This document shows, one piece after another, positions 1 to 12,300 of a stretch of DNA of 64,000 nt. Each line of letters starts with the position of its first letter. Position 1 is the first letter of the stretch. The position numbers and the translations under genes are program-made. Below the pieces are notes generated by a model. That model was not told where the DNA came from. It saw nothing but the letters and a program-made list of their open reading frames with translations, and searched no databases. The DNA is taken from NCBI GenBank assembly GCA_021307315.1, contig JAJSPD010000032.1:310001-374000 (forward strand), in the 5' to 3' direction. This DNA comes from Bisporella sp. PMI_857 (taxonomy: Eukaryota; Ascomycota; Leotiomycetes; Helotiales; Helotiaceae).

Positions 1-2
1 AA

Positions 3-824
3 AGAGATAAAACCTTGGATTATCGTGCCTTGAGTCGTCGCCTTAACAATACCAAGAAACAACAGGCTTCGCGTGATGGTCGGCACCAATTTTGGCGGCA
101 GTATCAAAAGATTCTCGAGGATGGATTCAGGGCGTTCGAGGCAAATGGGACTAAGCATTTCTCAACAACATCGGATGCCCATCAGGAACTAAAGGATCTT
201 ACTTCCTTTTATACCAAGAGATTTGAAAGTCTAGAGGGGCGAGACCTAAATTATGGTGCCCGAATTGACGCACAAATGAAATTGGTACGATTTCCCTCTA
301 TCCTTTACAGTGTGGCTAATGCTGAAACAGCTGTACAACCTAATTGCACAAAATGACAGTAACTCTCAGATGCAGATAGCAAACTCACATGTGCAGATGG
401 CAAAATCACATGTGCATATTGCTGAACTACAAGCGCAGATCGTAAATTCCGCTGCAAAGGATAATGCTCAAGTCAAAACTTTAACTTACCTCGGAATTTT
501 CTTCTTGCCAGCAAATCTGATCGCAGTAAGATATTTCTGATAAAGTCGCTCTACACTTGCGTCGCTAATAAGATTGATTAGGCCCTGCTTGGTATACAAG
601 GTTACGAGATGACGGGCAAACTATTTCTCATCTTCCTTGCTTACACCGTGCCATTCGGTATTTTGGTTTTTGGCGCCTTCAATTTGCATATGTGGTGGAG
701 GAAGAGAAGGCAAACTAAGTTGGCTAGGAGGGGAAGCGTGATGCCAGAAATTTCATTTAACCCACAACAAAACGAAGATATTGAGATGCGGGACATGCAA
801 AGACGTGATAGTGTTGCATGGTAG
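3..824 (+). CDS. CorA-like membrane protein, C-terminal part (5' end outside window)
   Basis: The reading frame is open to the window edge, so the N-terminus is missing. I read three exons: 3-284, 331-525 and 582-824. The introns are 46 nt (285-330) and 56 nt (526-581), both GT-AG with a CTAAT branch-like site. The visible product is a helical, charged segment. It is followed by a hydrophobic stretch ending in FFLPANLIA, a second membrane segment (LFLIFLAYTVPFGILVFG), a basic WWRKRR stop-transfer and a short cytosolic tail. A long helical region with two C-terminal membrane helices is the layout of fungal CorA-like proteins, many of which are not proven Mg2+ transporters. The loop after the first helix lacks the GMN signature of true CorA channels, so transport is not supported. 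The family call is moderately sure; function is unknown. Confidence 0.6.
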
Positions 825-2270
825 ACATTCTTTAAATGATTAGGTCGTAAAGGAAAAGCCAGCCTGGAGTAACGGGGCTAGTTGGCCAATCCTATATAAG
901 TTAACCATTTATCGAGGCAAACAATATGAAGATAACCATAACTTTCAGAAACAAACTTTTCTGAGATCTGATTGAAACACCCAGTTATTCAATTGACTAA
1001 TGTATTGGGTCTCGGGAGGCCTTAACAGTCAGCGCGTCAATATGAAATATCTCTTATTTTATACAGCATGAGATGTGTTGCAACGCCCCAACCCAGCTTA
1101 TTTCTTTTTAACAATGAACGCCACTCGACATCCTCGTGGCCTGGTGGTGATAACTCATGCTATCGTTACACAGAGTTCTCCCAGTCACCACAGCAGCCAG
1201 TCGTCGTGCCACTCAATTAAATTTGCGAAAGCCTTCTTCAATAAAGTGTTGCGATACATTTTGCTGCACAAGAAAAGAACTCTAGGACATTTCCAGTTGT
1301 TCCGATGGCGTTAAACAAGGACAGCGGCTCCACCCAAATGGCGAACAAAGGGATTATCGAAATCTCCTCCTTAAGCTGGAAGGGGAGACAGTAATAAGAC
1401 TACTCAACAAGCCTTGCTTGTGGTGCAGATCAATGTCGTTCAGGAGGACTCGAGACACTCTGGCTCGGACACGGAGCAACGTGTTTATGCTGCTGTCCCT
1501 CCCGTGCGCCGACCGTCCCTTGGCATCTTGTCTTTAGTGGTTTCTAGGCTTGAGGATGGATGAACCTCTGTCACCGAGGATCCGAGGGAGAGGGAGATGG
1601 AGACACCAGCCCACCATTGTCCTCGCTCGCCCAGGCTCCCCCCGCATTTTTGGATGTTTGAATGATGAAAAGGGAAGAAGATGTTGTCTCGATCTTATCA
1701 CAAATACGCAACAGTTCGCTACCGAGGACGTGTCTCTCTCCTTTCATTGGATCAAATACATTTTCCTCGCCAGGGTCTCACGTTAGATCTACGTTTTTAT
1801 CCTTGTTGGAAAAGAGAACAGAAAGTATTCTTTTTCCCCACAGCCACGGTCAGTACGCACAAAAGCAGAAATTGAGGCGAGCCGAGGCATGTGTTTGGGA
1901 AAAAGCTCGCATCCCGCATCCTTGACGTGGGCAAATTATTTCCAAGGCCGAAAGTGTCTCAAGTGATCCGTTGTCCTCACATGCCAAACCTTACCTTTCC
2001 CCAGACTTGACTTTACATCTTCTTCTTTCTCTTTGGTTCCCTCACATTTGGGACTCTTTTCAATTGAATTGTTCTATTCAAACAAGTTAATGATACAGTA
2101 ATACGCAGAGTAGTAGATCACACCGTGTTTGATAAAGAGAGTACAGAGACTCCAACTTGGTAAGCTACTCAACACAACTAATAAGCTTTCGATTTGTAAA
2201 CAAGCTGATGTTTCCATGGAGAACTTGTACGTAGCAATACCTAGAAATATTCACCCAATAATCCGACAAT
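825..2270. other. Intergenic / promoter region of the acyl-CoA synthetase gene
   Basis: No coding frame here looks real; the short ORFs are unstructured. The stretch contains pyrimidine-rich patches and four CCGAGG hexamers between 1574 and 1887, listed separately. Confidence 0.6.
1574..1887 (+). promoter_or_regulatory. Cluster of four CCGAGG (CCTCGG) motifs
   Basis: CCGAGG occurs at 1574-1579, 1582-1587, 1722-1727 and 1882-1887, all in the same orientation, 380-700 bp before the acyl-CoA synthetase start. CCTCGG is the core site known for FarA/FarB-type Zn2Cys6 regulators of fatty-acid catabolic genes in filamentous ascomycetes. About 0.7 copies on both strands would be expected by chance in this 1.45-kb gap, assuming even base composition. 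That the sites act on the gene below is inference. Confidence 0.5.
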
Positions 2271-4433
2271 ATGGGTGGTATCGATATCTACGCTCAGTCA
2301 AGAAAGTTTCACCAGCCTCCTCCTCCTGGCTCTCCCTACTCCCTCCCCATTCCAGGCAGTGAGCGAGAGAATCGCACAGCCGTCTACAGACATTGGCGGT
2401 TCGTCGAGGGACCCATGCTCCAGACTCTCGACCCTGACATTCACACATCACACGATGCCTTTGAATTCGCCGCTAAAAGAATGGGCAATGCTAGGTGCTT
2501 GGGAAAGAGATCTTGGGAACCTGCGACCAAGACATGGAGCAAGTTCACTTGGATCTCATACAAGGAGGCCGCCGAACGCAGAAAGAATCTCGGGGCAGGC
2601 CTGGTAGAGTTGCACAAAAAGGCAGGAGTGACAGAAAAATCGCAATATGGAATTGGGTTATGGTGTCAGAACCGACCAGAGTGGCAGCTCACCGATTTGG
2701 CCTGCATGTCTCAATCATTATTCACGGTTTCCATCTATGACACGCTTGGACCAGATACCACGGAATACATCATCAACCATGCAAATCTCAAGTGTGTAGT
2801 AACAAGTCTTGTCCATATTCCAACTCTTTTAAAGATCGCACCTCGGACGCCATCCCTCAAAATCATCGTCTGCTTAGATCCGCTCGATGCCGGAGAGGCC
2901 CCGGGAAACTCAAAGTTGGCAATCCTGAACGCTCTGGCCAAGGAATCGGGTATTGAGATTCACTACTTGGGCGATGTGGAAGCTCTTGGAGCTGCATCGT
3001 CTTTGCCTATAAACCCGCCTCGCCCGGAGGATACTGTCACCATTAACTACACTTCTGGGACTACGGGCAATCCTAAAGGCGTCGTTTTGACACATGCGCA
3101 CGCCGTAGCAGCCATGTCATCCGCTCTGGTCACTAGTGATACTGCGCCAAACGATGTATTACTTTCCTATCTACCACTAGCACATATCTTCCAGCGAGTG
3201 GTCGAGCATGGAGCTCTTGCTGCAGGAGCTGCTGTCGGATATTTTCATGGTGATATTCTAGGTCTCGTTGATGATTTGAAGTTGCTGCGTCCTACCGGAT
3301 TCACATCTGTTCCACGCCTCTACAACAGGTTTGGAACTGCTATCCGCGCCGCCACTCTAGACGCACCAGGTGTGAAAGGGGCAGTTGGAAGGCACGTCAT
3401 TAATGGCAAGCTTGCAGCTATGAAACTCCCTCCTGGACAAGCCACGAACAGGCACGCCATCTACGACCGTATATATACACCCAAGATTACCAGTGCGGTT
3501 GGCCTTCAGCGCACCAGAGGAATGGTCAGTGGTGCCTCACCTCTAGACCCAAGTCTGCACCAGTTCCTCCGAGCAGCTTTTGCAAACGATTTTTACCAAG
3601 GCTATGGCCTCACAGAAACATATGCCGTCGCTCTGATCCAGCAACCAGGTGATTTTTCTACCGGAAACTGTGGTGGCTTGCAAGCTGGTATGGAAGCCTG
3701 CTTAGAATCGGTGCCTGACATGGACTATCTTATCACAGATTCTAACCCGCGTGGAGAGCTACTTCTTCGGGGGCAGTGCCGTTTCAAGGAATACTTCAAG
3801 AACCCAGAAGAGACTGCAAAAGCCATTGATGCAGATGGTTGGTTCCGCACCGGTGATATTGCAGAAGTCGACAGCCTAGGACGCTTCAAGATCATTGACC
3901 GCAGAAAAAGTTTGCTTAAACTCGCACAAGGTGAATACATCTCTCCGGAACGAATCGAGAACGTCTACCTCGCTAGCACAAACCTCCTTACCCAGGCATT
4001 TGTGCATGGTGACTCCGCACAGGCATTCCTTGTTTCTGTGCTTGGCGTGGATCCCGTCACCTTTGCACCATTTGCCAGTTCTATCTTAAAGAGAACTATC
4101 GAACCCACAGATATCGCTAGCATTAAGGCAGCCACAAAGGACAACAAGGTTCGCAGGGCGTTGGTGAAGGAATTAGATAAGATTGGTAAGAAGAGCAAGT
4201 TCAACAGCTACGAGAGAGTTCGAGCGGTGCACTTGGAGCTCGATCCTTTCACCATTGAAAATGAGCTATTAACTCCCACGTAAGTCCTTTTCCGGTGCTG
4301 AAATCACATTCCATACTAATATCCAATTAGGCTCAAACTCAAGCGCCCACAAGCAGCGAAAAAGTTCCGTGCAGAGATTGACCGAATGTACGAAGAAACC
4401 TTGGAGGAAGAGAAGCCACTGGCCAAGCTATAG
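2271..4433 (+). CDS. Long-chain fatty acyl-CoA synthetase, probably peroxisomal
   Basis: Activates long-chain fatty acids to acyl-CoA, using ATP, for beta-oxidation or lipid synthesis. Two exons (2271-4279 and 4331-4433, with a 51-nt intron between) give 703 residues, normal for the Faa/ACSL family. The AMP-binding P-loop YTSGTTGNPKG starts near residue 260. The YGLTET motif and the C-terminal hinge and lysine region (GWFRTGDIAE, then IIDRRKSLLKLAQGEYISPE) follow in the usual order. The last exon adds LKLKRPQAAKKF and ends in PLAKL. The final AKL fits the PTS1 peroxisomal import consensus, and no signal peptide or membrane helix is evident. Family knowledge places such isoforms (Faa2- or FaaB-like) in peroxisomes; that placement is inferred. 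The start is the first ATG that gives the full conserved N-terminal region. The promoter carries four CCGAGG motifs. Confidence 0.93.
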
Positions 4434-6311
4434 GTGACTTGTTATTGCTAGATTTCGTTAGTCACAGTTTGCCGCATGCTATGGCTTTGTTGCAATTCGC
4501 TATCGCATTGTATATATATATAGAGGCGCTTATGTATAGAGTCTTGAGTGTAGCTTATAAATGAAACCATGAACTTCAAATATCAATCATCCAACTCGTA
4601 CTGTTAAGTAATGTGCTCGGCGTCGCGTGACCCGCAACAAAACCTTCCGTTTCTTCAACTCCCTACCTAGATTTTAATATCCATGACTTCGATACCTAGA
4701 TCTACGGGCCGTCCTCTCTATCATCCTACAATAACAAAGTCCGATTTAAGACCGTAGCCTCAGGGCCTATCCCTCCTAAGCCTGTATGCACAGTCTAGCT
4801 GCTTTAGTATAATACCATTTCCTGAGATCGGAGATCTACAATCCTGTGGTTGTGAAAGTGGAAGCCAGGGAGAAGGGTACAGGGTTACAGTACACAGGCA
4901 AGGACACACATTGGTCCCATCATGGCGGATACGCAAAGGCCAAATTGACGCAAAATTAGCGCAGCAAGATCTAACCCGTTTCTTGGCATTCGAATGATTT
5001 TGTGTGAGATAAGCGCTGAAGCGGCGAAATATCCAATATCAAAATCCAACACCAACCTTCAGCCCCGAATTCCAACATCATCCTTCATATCCGGGTTCGC
5101 GTTCAGTCGCCCGCCCTCTCCAATCGCCAGGCTTTGCAGCCAAGAGCTGTACCATGGATTGAGCGCTTGGCACCGATAAAAAGGCGCCGGAATGTCTGTT
5201 TAGCTTTGGCTGTACTCGACAAAGAAAACTGGGGTAGAATTCTGAGCACGCTATCCTATTCTCTTGTCAGGGTCACGAACTTCCCCTCATTGCACGATTT
5301 ACTCTACCCTGTCGCGGTAAAGAACAACGACCTGTTGGTATTGTGCTCCGTGCGAGATATCCTGTTTGCATATCTAGAAAAAGGCTGTTAACTCTTGCAC
5401 ATATACCCCTGCATTTAGAGCAGAAAATATACCGGCAGCTGACCGAAACTGTAGAAAAGGCAGTAAGGTATAACATTTTGAAGTTTGAAATCTGCAAGGT
5501 GGTTTCAAGTATTGACAGCATAGTATGTTTTAAAAGTAGCATATTATAAATTATAGCTCGGTTACTTGATGGATTTTTCGGCCATGGGGATGATGTCCTT
5601 GGGGCTATATATATAACGATCCTTTGCAGTGTCTTTTTTGCAGTATGTAGGAAGGGAGAGTCTGGGTAACTAGTGCCACAGGATTGTGGCTTAATACTGG
5701 ACAGGTTTGTTGGTTTTCAGTAGTCGGTTGGCTGTTGGTTGTTGTCTTTCAACTCCGATGGCTGGTAGCGACCTTCGACAGCTCATCCTCATTCATCAGG
5801 AATCACTCTGATCCTCTGTTATCACAAGAAGAAGCCCAGAAAACTGATCCTCATTCCATTGATGTGCGTCCAACATGGCCTGCTTCCAGTATCAATAATC
5901 TAAGCCGGAACTGAACCAACACACTTGCGCCTCCTTTATAGCGCCTCCCATCCTGCTATAACAACCATCCAATAGCTTACTCCTTTCATCCCTAATGGTA
6001 TCTTCTCTATTATTAGCCTATACGAAGAACTAGTAATGCTAATGGCCTCATACTCCTGTCCTATTCAATCTGCTCCTCTTCCTTCATTGATCTTCGCCTC
6101 CCTGACCTTCATTTCCGTTTTTGATTAAGTTGAAAAATATACCAACATGTTGCTCTTTCTGCCCAGATCTTGTTGGGAGATATGCATATAAAGGCTCGTT
6201 GAACTTGTATCATATCTATCATTCTTAGCGTCTTATTCCTTCTCGTTACATTTAGAAACTGAACTTGTGGCCCCTGCGCAAATCACGTCAGTTATCTTCA
6301 CATTGCCTGAA
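4434..6311. other. Intergenic region
   Basis: Holds the 3' flank of the acyl-CoA synthetase, short AT runs near 4510, and the promoter of the secreted-protein gene. I see no convincing coding frame, RNA gene or repeat. Confidence 0.5.
6187..6194 (+). promoter_or_regulatory. TATA-box-like element
   Basis: The sequence TATAAAGG lies 118 bp before the ATG of the small secreted protein. That spacing suits a TATA box with a short leader. Assignment is by motif and position only. Confidence 0.4.
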
Positions 6312-6854
6312 ATGTTGTGCCGACATATTATCCTCGCAGTTCTGACTGCCTTCATCTCCCAGCAAAGCATTGCCTTCGCATTACCTCAAGATCATTCCTC
6401 TTACATCACTCTATCCGCACGTCTCAATAGCAATGGTGTACATGATGCCACAGCCATAAGAGATCGGGAAATGCATGCGGATAAAGAATTTCCGCTTCAT
6501 GCTCGCCTTGCGAACGGTGCTCAACAAACAGCACCCGCAAGCAAGTCTCCAGAATCCGAAATAGCACCCTTGATCGGAACTGATCCCAAAAAGCCTGGGT
6601 TTATCTCGAGTGGATATGTTATGTACTTCAAGACGCCTGGAGTACCGGGAGTCCCAGGGGAAATCCCAGCAACTCAGGCTCAAGTGAAGAAAGTTGCAAA
6701 AACTATTTGGTCAAAGAAATGGAAAGGCCGAGCACCAAAAGGATCCCAAATAAAGTCACGGGCAGACGTGGAAAAGGTCCTCCTTGGTAAGTTGATGACT
6801 AAACCGCCAAAAATCAAATGCAACTTCATCTATGCGCAAGACGGAGTATGCTAA
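6312..6854 (+). CDS. Small secreted protein, unknown function
   Basis: A single exon encodes 180 residues. I chose the ATG at 6312 because it begins a clear signal peptide: MLCRHIILAVLTAF then polar QQS and a small-residue end AFA, with cleavage likely near residue 23. The mature part is about 157 residues and has no membrane segment. Its first half is low in structure. It carries a short PGVPGVPG run, then a lysine-rich stretch (VKKVAKTIWSKKWKGRAPKG). It ends with two cysteines at about residues 170 and 180, the last being the final residue. Those two are the only cysteines in the mature protein and could pair. I do not recognise a family. Size, secretion and lack of a known domain are compatible with an effector-like or cell-surface protein, but that is inference. 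A TATA-like box lies 118 bp upstream. Confidence 0.55.
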   Translation: MLCRHIILAVLTAFISQQSIAFALPQDHSSYITLSARLNSNGVHDATAIRDREMHADKEFPLHARLANGAQQTAPASKSPESEIAPLIGTDPKKPGFISSGYVMYFKTPGVPGVPGEIPATQAQVKKVAKTIWSKKWKGRAPKGSQIKSRADVEKVLLGKLMTKPPKIKCNFIYAQDGVC

Positions 6855-9318
6855 GCCGGCCTCCACGAAACTCAGACAAGGTACAGACAAACACTTTTAA
6901 TAAGCCAGTGGGACACTATTGGTGGAGATGATCATGATTATAGTCGCTAGTGGAAGAATTGTTCTTTCACGGCCGAGTTTTATGGACTTTACGGCAATTT
7001 CGGCGCCTCATGCGGCATGTTGGCTTTCAAACACGAAGATATGGGTATTTGACGTCTGAACTTAAAATTTGCTTTGTTTTTGCTTTGGTCATATCCTGGT
7101 ATCGCGTGGCGTTAACATGTTGGATTTATGGCGTTGGTTGTATTTGTTATGATTGTGTGTCTGGTGTGCCTAGGATTGCTTCAAAAAGGAGTAGGGGAGG
7201 GATTCCGAGATGTATGGCTAAAACAAAAGATGGGTATGATACTTTAAATGGCATTCATTCTTTACATCAATTCCTATGTGACTAGCAAAGTCAACTAGAG
7301 CGGTAGAGAACCTTTAATAAAAATTGATCTGATCAGTTCAGTTGCCTCATTCACTACTGATTCATGATTGCATTCAATAAGCTGGACAATTTTTTTGGGT
7401 TAAAAGTCATATCTGAGTAAGCTAAAGCTACAAGGAGCAATACTTCCATCTTCAACTAGTAGTCTAAACCCCAAATTTTTATCGGCATACACGTTGAAAG
7501 ACTTCGAAGTCAAGTCAACAAGCTTAACACGAACATATAACATCTACACACTAATTGCTGGCAAAAGTTTCTCAATCAATACTTTGTTGTTGCTTAAGGT
7601 TGTTGGATGTGATTGTATAGGCGTTTTTGGAACTCTAAGAAAGTCTCGAAAAAGCAAAATTGCACCAAAGTTCAAGGCATTGTCACATACTCTTGTCGAA
7701 GCTAAATGAGCAATAAATGAGGTGAAATTAGGACAGCTTTGCGGACCCATCTTAAAGTGCTCGATCCAGATCTGGTCAATACGTTCGGCTTAACTCTATG
7801 TCAAAGCACTACTACCCCTTCACTATCCTTAGACCAGAAATCATCTTCAAGGCGGGAAGCGCAGATGAAGAAGATTCAGAACCTACCGGCTCCATGCTCC
7901 GATACAAGAATACTCCTAACAGGCCGAAAATTAATCCTGTAGCGAAGAATTTTGGTGTACTGGGAAATCGTGTTTGAAATGTCGACAAAGGTCTTGTGGG
8001 TTTTGACTGTTGGTAGCTCGTTCGTCTAATGGACACAGAAGTGACTGATTGCAGTATCGACCCTCAGTAGATTAATTGCTTGACAGCGTTACTCTGGCAC
8101 AATGCTATGGATTCCCAATTTCGGGACTTGGCTTTGGACTTTTGGATGTGGCCAACATTCTTGTACATCAACATGCGACCAGTGGATAATATTTTTCTTT
8201 GAGTAGGTCTAGAAGTGTAACGACGGATGAAATTTCACTACTACTATGATAGTGTTAACGTAACTGGGGAGTTCTTTGACCGTAGTACGTCTTCTGCGTT
8301 TGATGCTCGATGGTAAGAGATTTCTGGAGAGGACGGTTGTCGCGAAGGTGAACCTGTAGGCCGCCTGATTGTTCTGTTAGGAGAAAGAAGAGTCAGGTGC
8401 GTGATGGTGGGAAGAGCTGCAGTTGTTTGTTTCCAATGAAGTGAATGGGCAAATAGCCTTTCCTAAATATTGGTCTCAAAGTGTTGAGACCCGCTCATAT
8501 GAGTGCTTACTGTAAGTTAGTAAGAGCAAGCTAAGATAGTTGAAGCCAACCCAAACGGCCTAGTGCGGAATGCAACCTTAATTAACCAAATATTTAAGCT
8601 AGATTATATACAGGTTGAGCTATGCTTGTACATTTGTTATATATTCTAAGAATGGGACTCGAACTTTGAAGTCCGGGGATCAGCAGCCCTCAGTAGGTTG
8701 TAGAATAAGTGTACTCGGCGGAGCCAAGAGCTGCTAGCTATTACCTTCATAGCAGTAGCTATAGGCGGTTCTGATTGGATCGCGAAATCTTAGTCATGCC
8801 GCAGCATAAGGTTAAACTTCTAACCTCAGAATTGAATTGTCTACCAGTGAAACCTTTGTTTCATTCTGACAAGGATCCTGATAGCCTCTTAATGTGGTTC
8901 ATCTACCTTTCATGCATCTTCTAGGCGACTTTGAGGGCATCTCTATTTTGCCAACGGCTGAGAAGCGCTTAGACGGTTGTGATCACCAGTGGCTAAGACA
9001 AGTAACTTCACGTTTTGAAGACCCACCTTGTCAGACACCTGAGCGTGAGGATTTTGTAAGTTCGGTGATCTTGCAGAATTAATGGGAGTTATAATCTACT
9101 CAGGAAGTCCTTGTATTCTGCTTAAAGTACTCAACTGTTCGGCGGTAAATTGGAACCATGGTCGCTTTGCGCTTCATGACATATGTGGCTCCTGGTGTAG
9201 AGGCAATCTTCTCAATTCGGAAAAATTATCAAATTAAGGAGTCCAAAGCCTGGAGACATATAGCTGCTAGCGTGTCTGAATAGAAGCCGTTAGCAGCCTG
9301 GCATAAGAACTCGTCACG
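6855..9318. other. Intergenic region with no supported gene
   Basis: About 2.5 kb between the secreted protein and the NLR gene. It contains only short or compositionally poor frames. The least poor is a minus-strand frame at 7812-8036 with one membrane-like segment but no ATG, described under findings. A tRNA T-arm-like inverted repeat near 8655-8678 has no tRNA around it. Confidence 0.45.
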
Positions 9319-12300
9319 ATGCGGCTGCTCCATTCGAAAACGTATGAACTGCGTGAGTTCGTGGAGGATGAAGCCAAAAAGGCAGAATATGCCATCCTTT
9401 CGCATACCTGGGATCTAGACGAAGTGACTTTCCAGGATATACAGTCCTGGATGGCGAGGTATACACGAAAGCTTGGCTGGAAAAAAATCGAGTACTGCTG
9501 TGCGCAAGCGAGACAAGACGGCATCGAATGGATATGGGCTGACACTGTCTGTATAGACAAGTCAAGTAGCGCCGAGCTTTCGGAGGCGATTAACTCGATG
9601 TTCACATGGTACCGCGACGCTAAAGTTTGCTATGCTTACTTGGCCGATATTCCTGCAACTAGATGGTCAACACGTGACCACTACTCTTGTTTGCAGGACA
9701 GTAGATGGTTTTCAAGGGGGTGGACGTTGCAAGAACTCTTAGCCCCTCAGCGAATGATACTCTACGGAACAGACTGGAACCAACTTGGTACCAGAGACGA
9801 ATTAAGTGATCTGATTTCCCAGGTCACTGGGATCCATGTTTCAGCACTTCAAGGTAATGAGAAAGAGATAGGGAAATTCAGCGTCGCACAGCGAATGTGC
9901 TGGGCATCAAGAAGGGAGACCACAAGATCAGAGGATATAGCGTATTGCCTCTTTGGGCTCTTTGACGTGAACATGCCACTTTTATATGGAGAAGGCGGTA
10001 AGAAAGCGTTCATCAGACTCCAAGAAGAAATCATGAAAAATTCCGATGATCATACATTGTTTGCTTGGACGGTGCCCGAAGAGATAGAGAGCCTTGCTGG
10101 AATGGTCAAAGAAGTAGGACTTCTTGCTGAGCATCCCGTATTCTTCCGTTCTTCTAAAGATGTTCTCTCGTTCCGAAGATGGGATGTCAGCGATACGTTT
10201 TCAATGACAAACAAAGGTCTTAGAATCACTGTACCCTTGACTGCGGACGCGGAAAGTCCTGATAATTGGATCGCATACCTTGATTGCCATCAGCTAAAGA
10301 ATGAGCAGCGATGCGCTGTTGCAATTCCACTTCAACAACTCTCACGGGACGGAGATCAATTTGCGAGAGTGGCGCAAGCAACATTAGATATTCCGTTGAG
10401 CTTAGAGCATGATGTACCGGCAGAGAAACGTGCGATATACATTCGTAAAGAAATTATCAAACCGGATGTTGCGTTTAGAGAAGGAGATGCCTACCGACTA
10501 CGAGAATTTCAACTTCTTCAAACGCCATCAACCCACGAATTGGTAGAAAAGTATGGGTCTGCTAGGGAGGGCTCAAGTTCTCAAACGCTCCTTGCACCTC
10601 CAAAGACAACCTCATATTGGATTGACCCACTCGCATGGGCCAATTGGCGTGTGGCCTGTCTATTTGAAGAGAAGGAATCAGTTTACAGAGCACAGACCTC
10701 TAGTTTTATCATCGTGATGGGCTACGATGCAAATGCGGGCAAACCATGGTGCGTTGTTGAGCCCTACGATAATCAGTCCTTGCGTGATGTGTGGGATGCT
10801 GTGAGACATGGCAAGGAGGGCACTGTCAACAAGGTTTTATTGAAAGGAAGGTCAGTGGTACGAGTGAACCTGAAACCGGCTGTCGGAAATCCAGGAGTAG
10901 TTGAGGTATACGTACAGTGCAACCATGGACTCAGAGATAGCAGCGATGATGCGGAATTGAGAAAGATGGATCCTCTTTCTATATTTTCAGGTACTGATGG
11001 TGTTGCGGATATCTGCATGCACCTTGTCAAATATCTTGAGGATACTTGTGTAGCTCTCGAGGTTTTCAAAGACGACCAGCGCAAGAATAGTCAGTCGGAC
11101 CTTACAGATCACGAGTCGAGCTCCGTAGCCGTATATTCGAAAACAAAAGCATTCATCAAAGATCTCGAGACACTCGGAGCTGCTAACAAGGCGATCCAGG
11201 CAGAATTTCACAGGCAGATTTCAGCACCTCGTTCACCCATACCAGAGACGTTCTGGAAACAGACTGCAACAAGTCTAAAGAACTGCCGCAAGGCGGCGAT
11301 GGAGTTGGATAGGCTTTTGAGGGATATATATCGCAAGGCACCTAAATCACCCCGTGATATCACCTTCCTTTGTGAATCTCTGAATCTAGTACACAACAAC
11401 TTTGAGAATAAGCAGCTCATACAATCCCTTGGCAATTTGTCGATTTATCACAAAGTCCTCCACATGTTTCTACTTATAGCAATTCTGTAAGTTGCTAAAG
11501 CAGTGAATTTCTATCATAAACCTAACCCAATACAGATATGACAACGAAGGAGGGCTAGGCGACCTCAATCGACCATTCGATGAACTCTCACGAGAGGTTG
11601 AAGCTTCCAAATCACTGATTACTACTATGTTAAACACATCCCCGCCCTTTGAAAGGAGCGCTAAAAGTGATAGAATCCATGAGTTGACGATCTGGACCGC
11701 TATAAATGATCTCCGTACCTCTGTCGACGCTGCGCTTACGGTTATGAAGCTGGAGACGAGCAACAAATACTTTGAAGTTCCCCAAGCTCTGAGCTCCATC
11801 TTTACTGGCCAAAGCGATGTATTGGCCAGTTTGAAAGAGCTTTTCTTTGAGGCGCCAGCGACAGTCCAAGACCATCAGCAGCGACGGTTTGTTCTATACG
11901 GAATTGGTGGATCTGGCAAGACGCAACTTTGTACCAAATTTGCGTGCGATAACCGCGATAGGTAAGGCTTCATGCTGATTTCTATCTATCTCTGGATGGA
12001 GCTTATGCTGAACAGGTATTGGGGAGTCTTTTGGATTGACCTAAGCTCACCAGAACGTGCAAACCAGACATGTATACAAATTGCCAAAATTGGAGGAGTT
12101 GAACCTACCGTAAATGCAACTATGAATTGGCTATCCAGCCTTAAGAGAGAGTACCTACTCATACTCGACAGCGCAGATGACCAAAGCCTTTCTCTAACGG
12201 ATTACCTTCCAGGTGGCAGTAGTGGACATGTCCTCATAACAACAAGAAATCCTTTTCACAAAATATATGGCAATATTGGCCATAGATATCTTCAGCTTCA

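Noticed and set aside
6950..7285. 111-codon plus-strand frame after the secreted protein
   Set aside because: It starts with GTG, has irregular composition and no signal, domain or splice support.
8009..8066. tRNA-like stretch GTTCGTCTAATGGACA on the plus strand
   Set aside because: It resembles a D-arm or A-box, but there is no GTTCGA-type B-box at the right distance and no closing acceptor stem.
8655..8678. tRNA T-arm-like sequence on the minus strand (AGTTCGAGTCCC)
   Set aside because: It is a short inverted repeat (GGACT/AGTCC), but no acceptor stem, D-arm or anticodon arm of proper spacing could be drawn around it.
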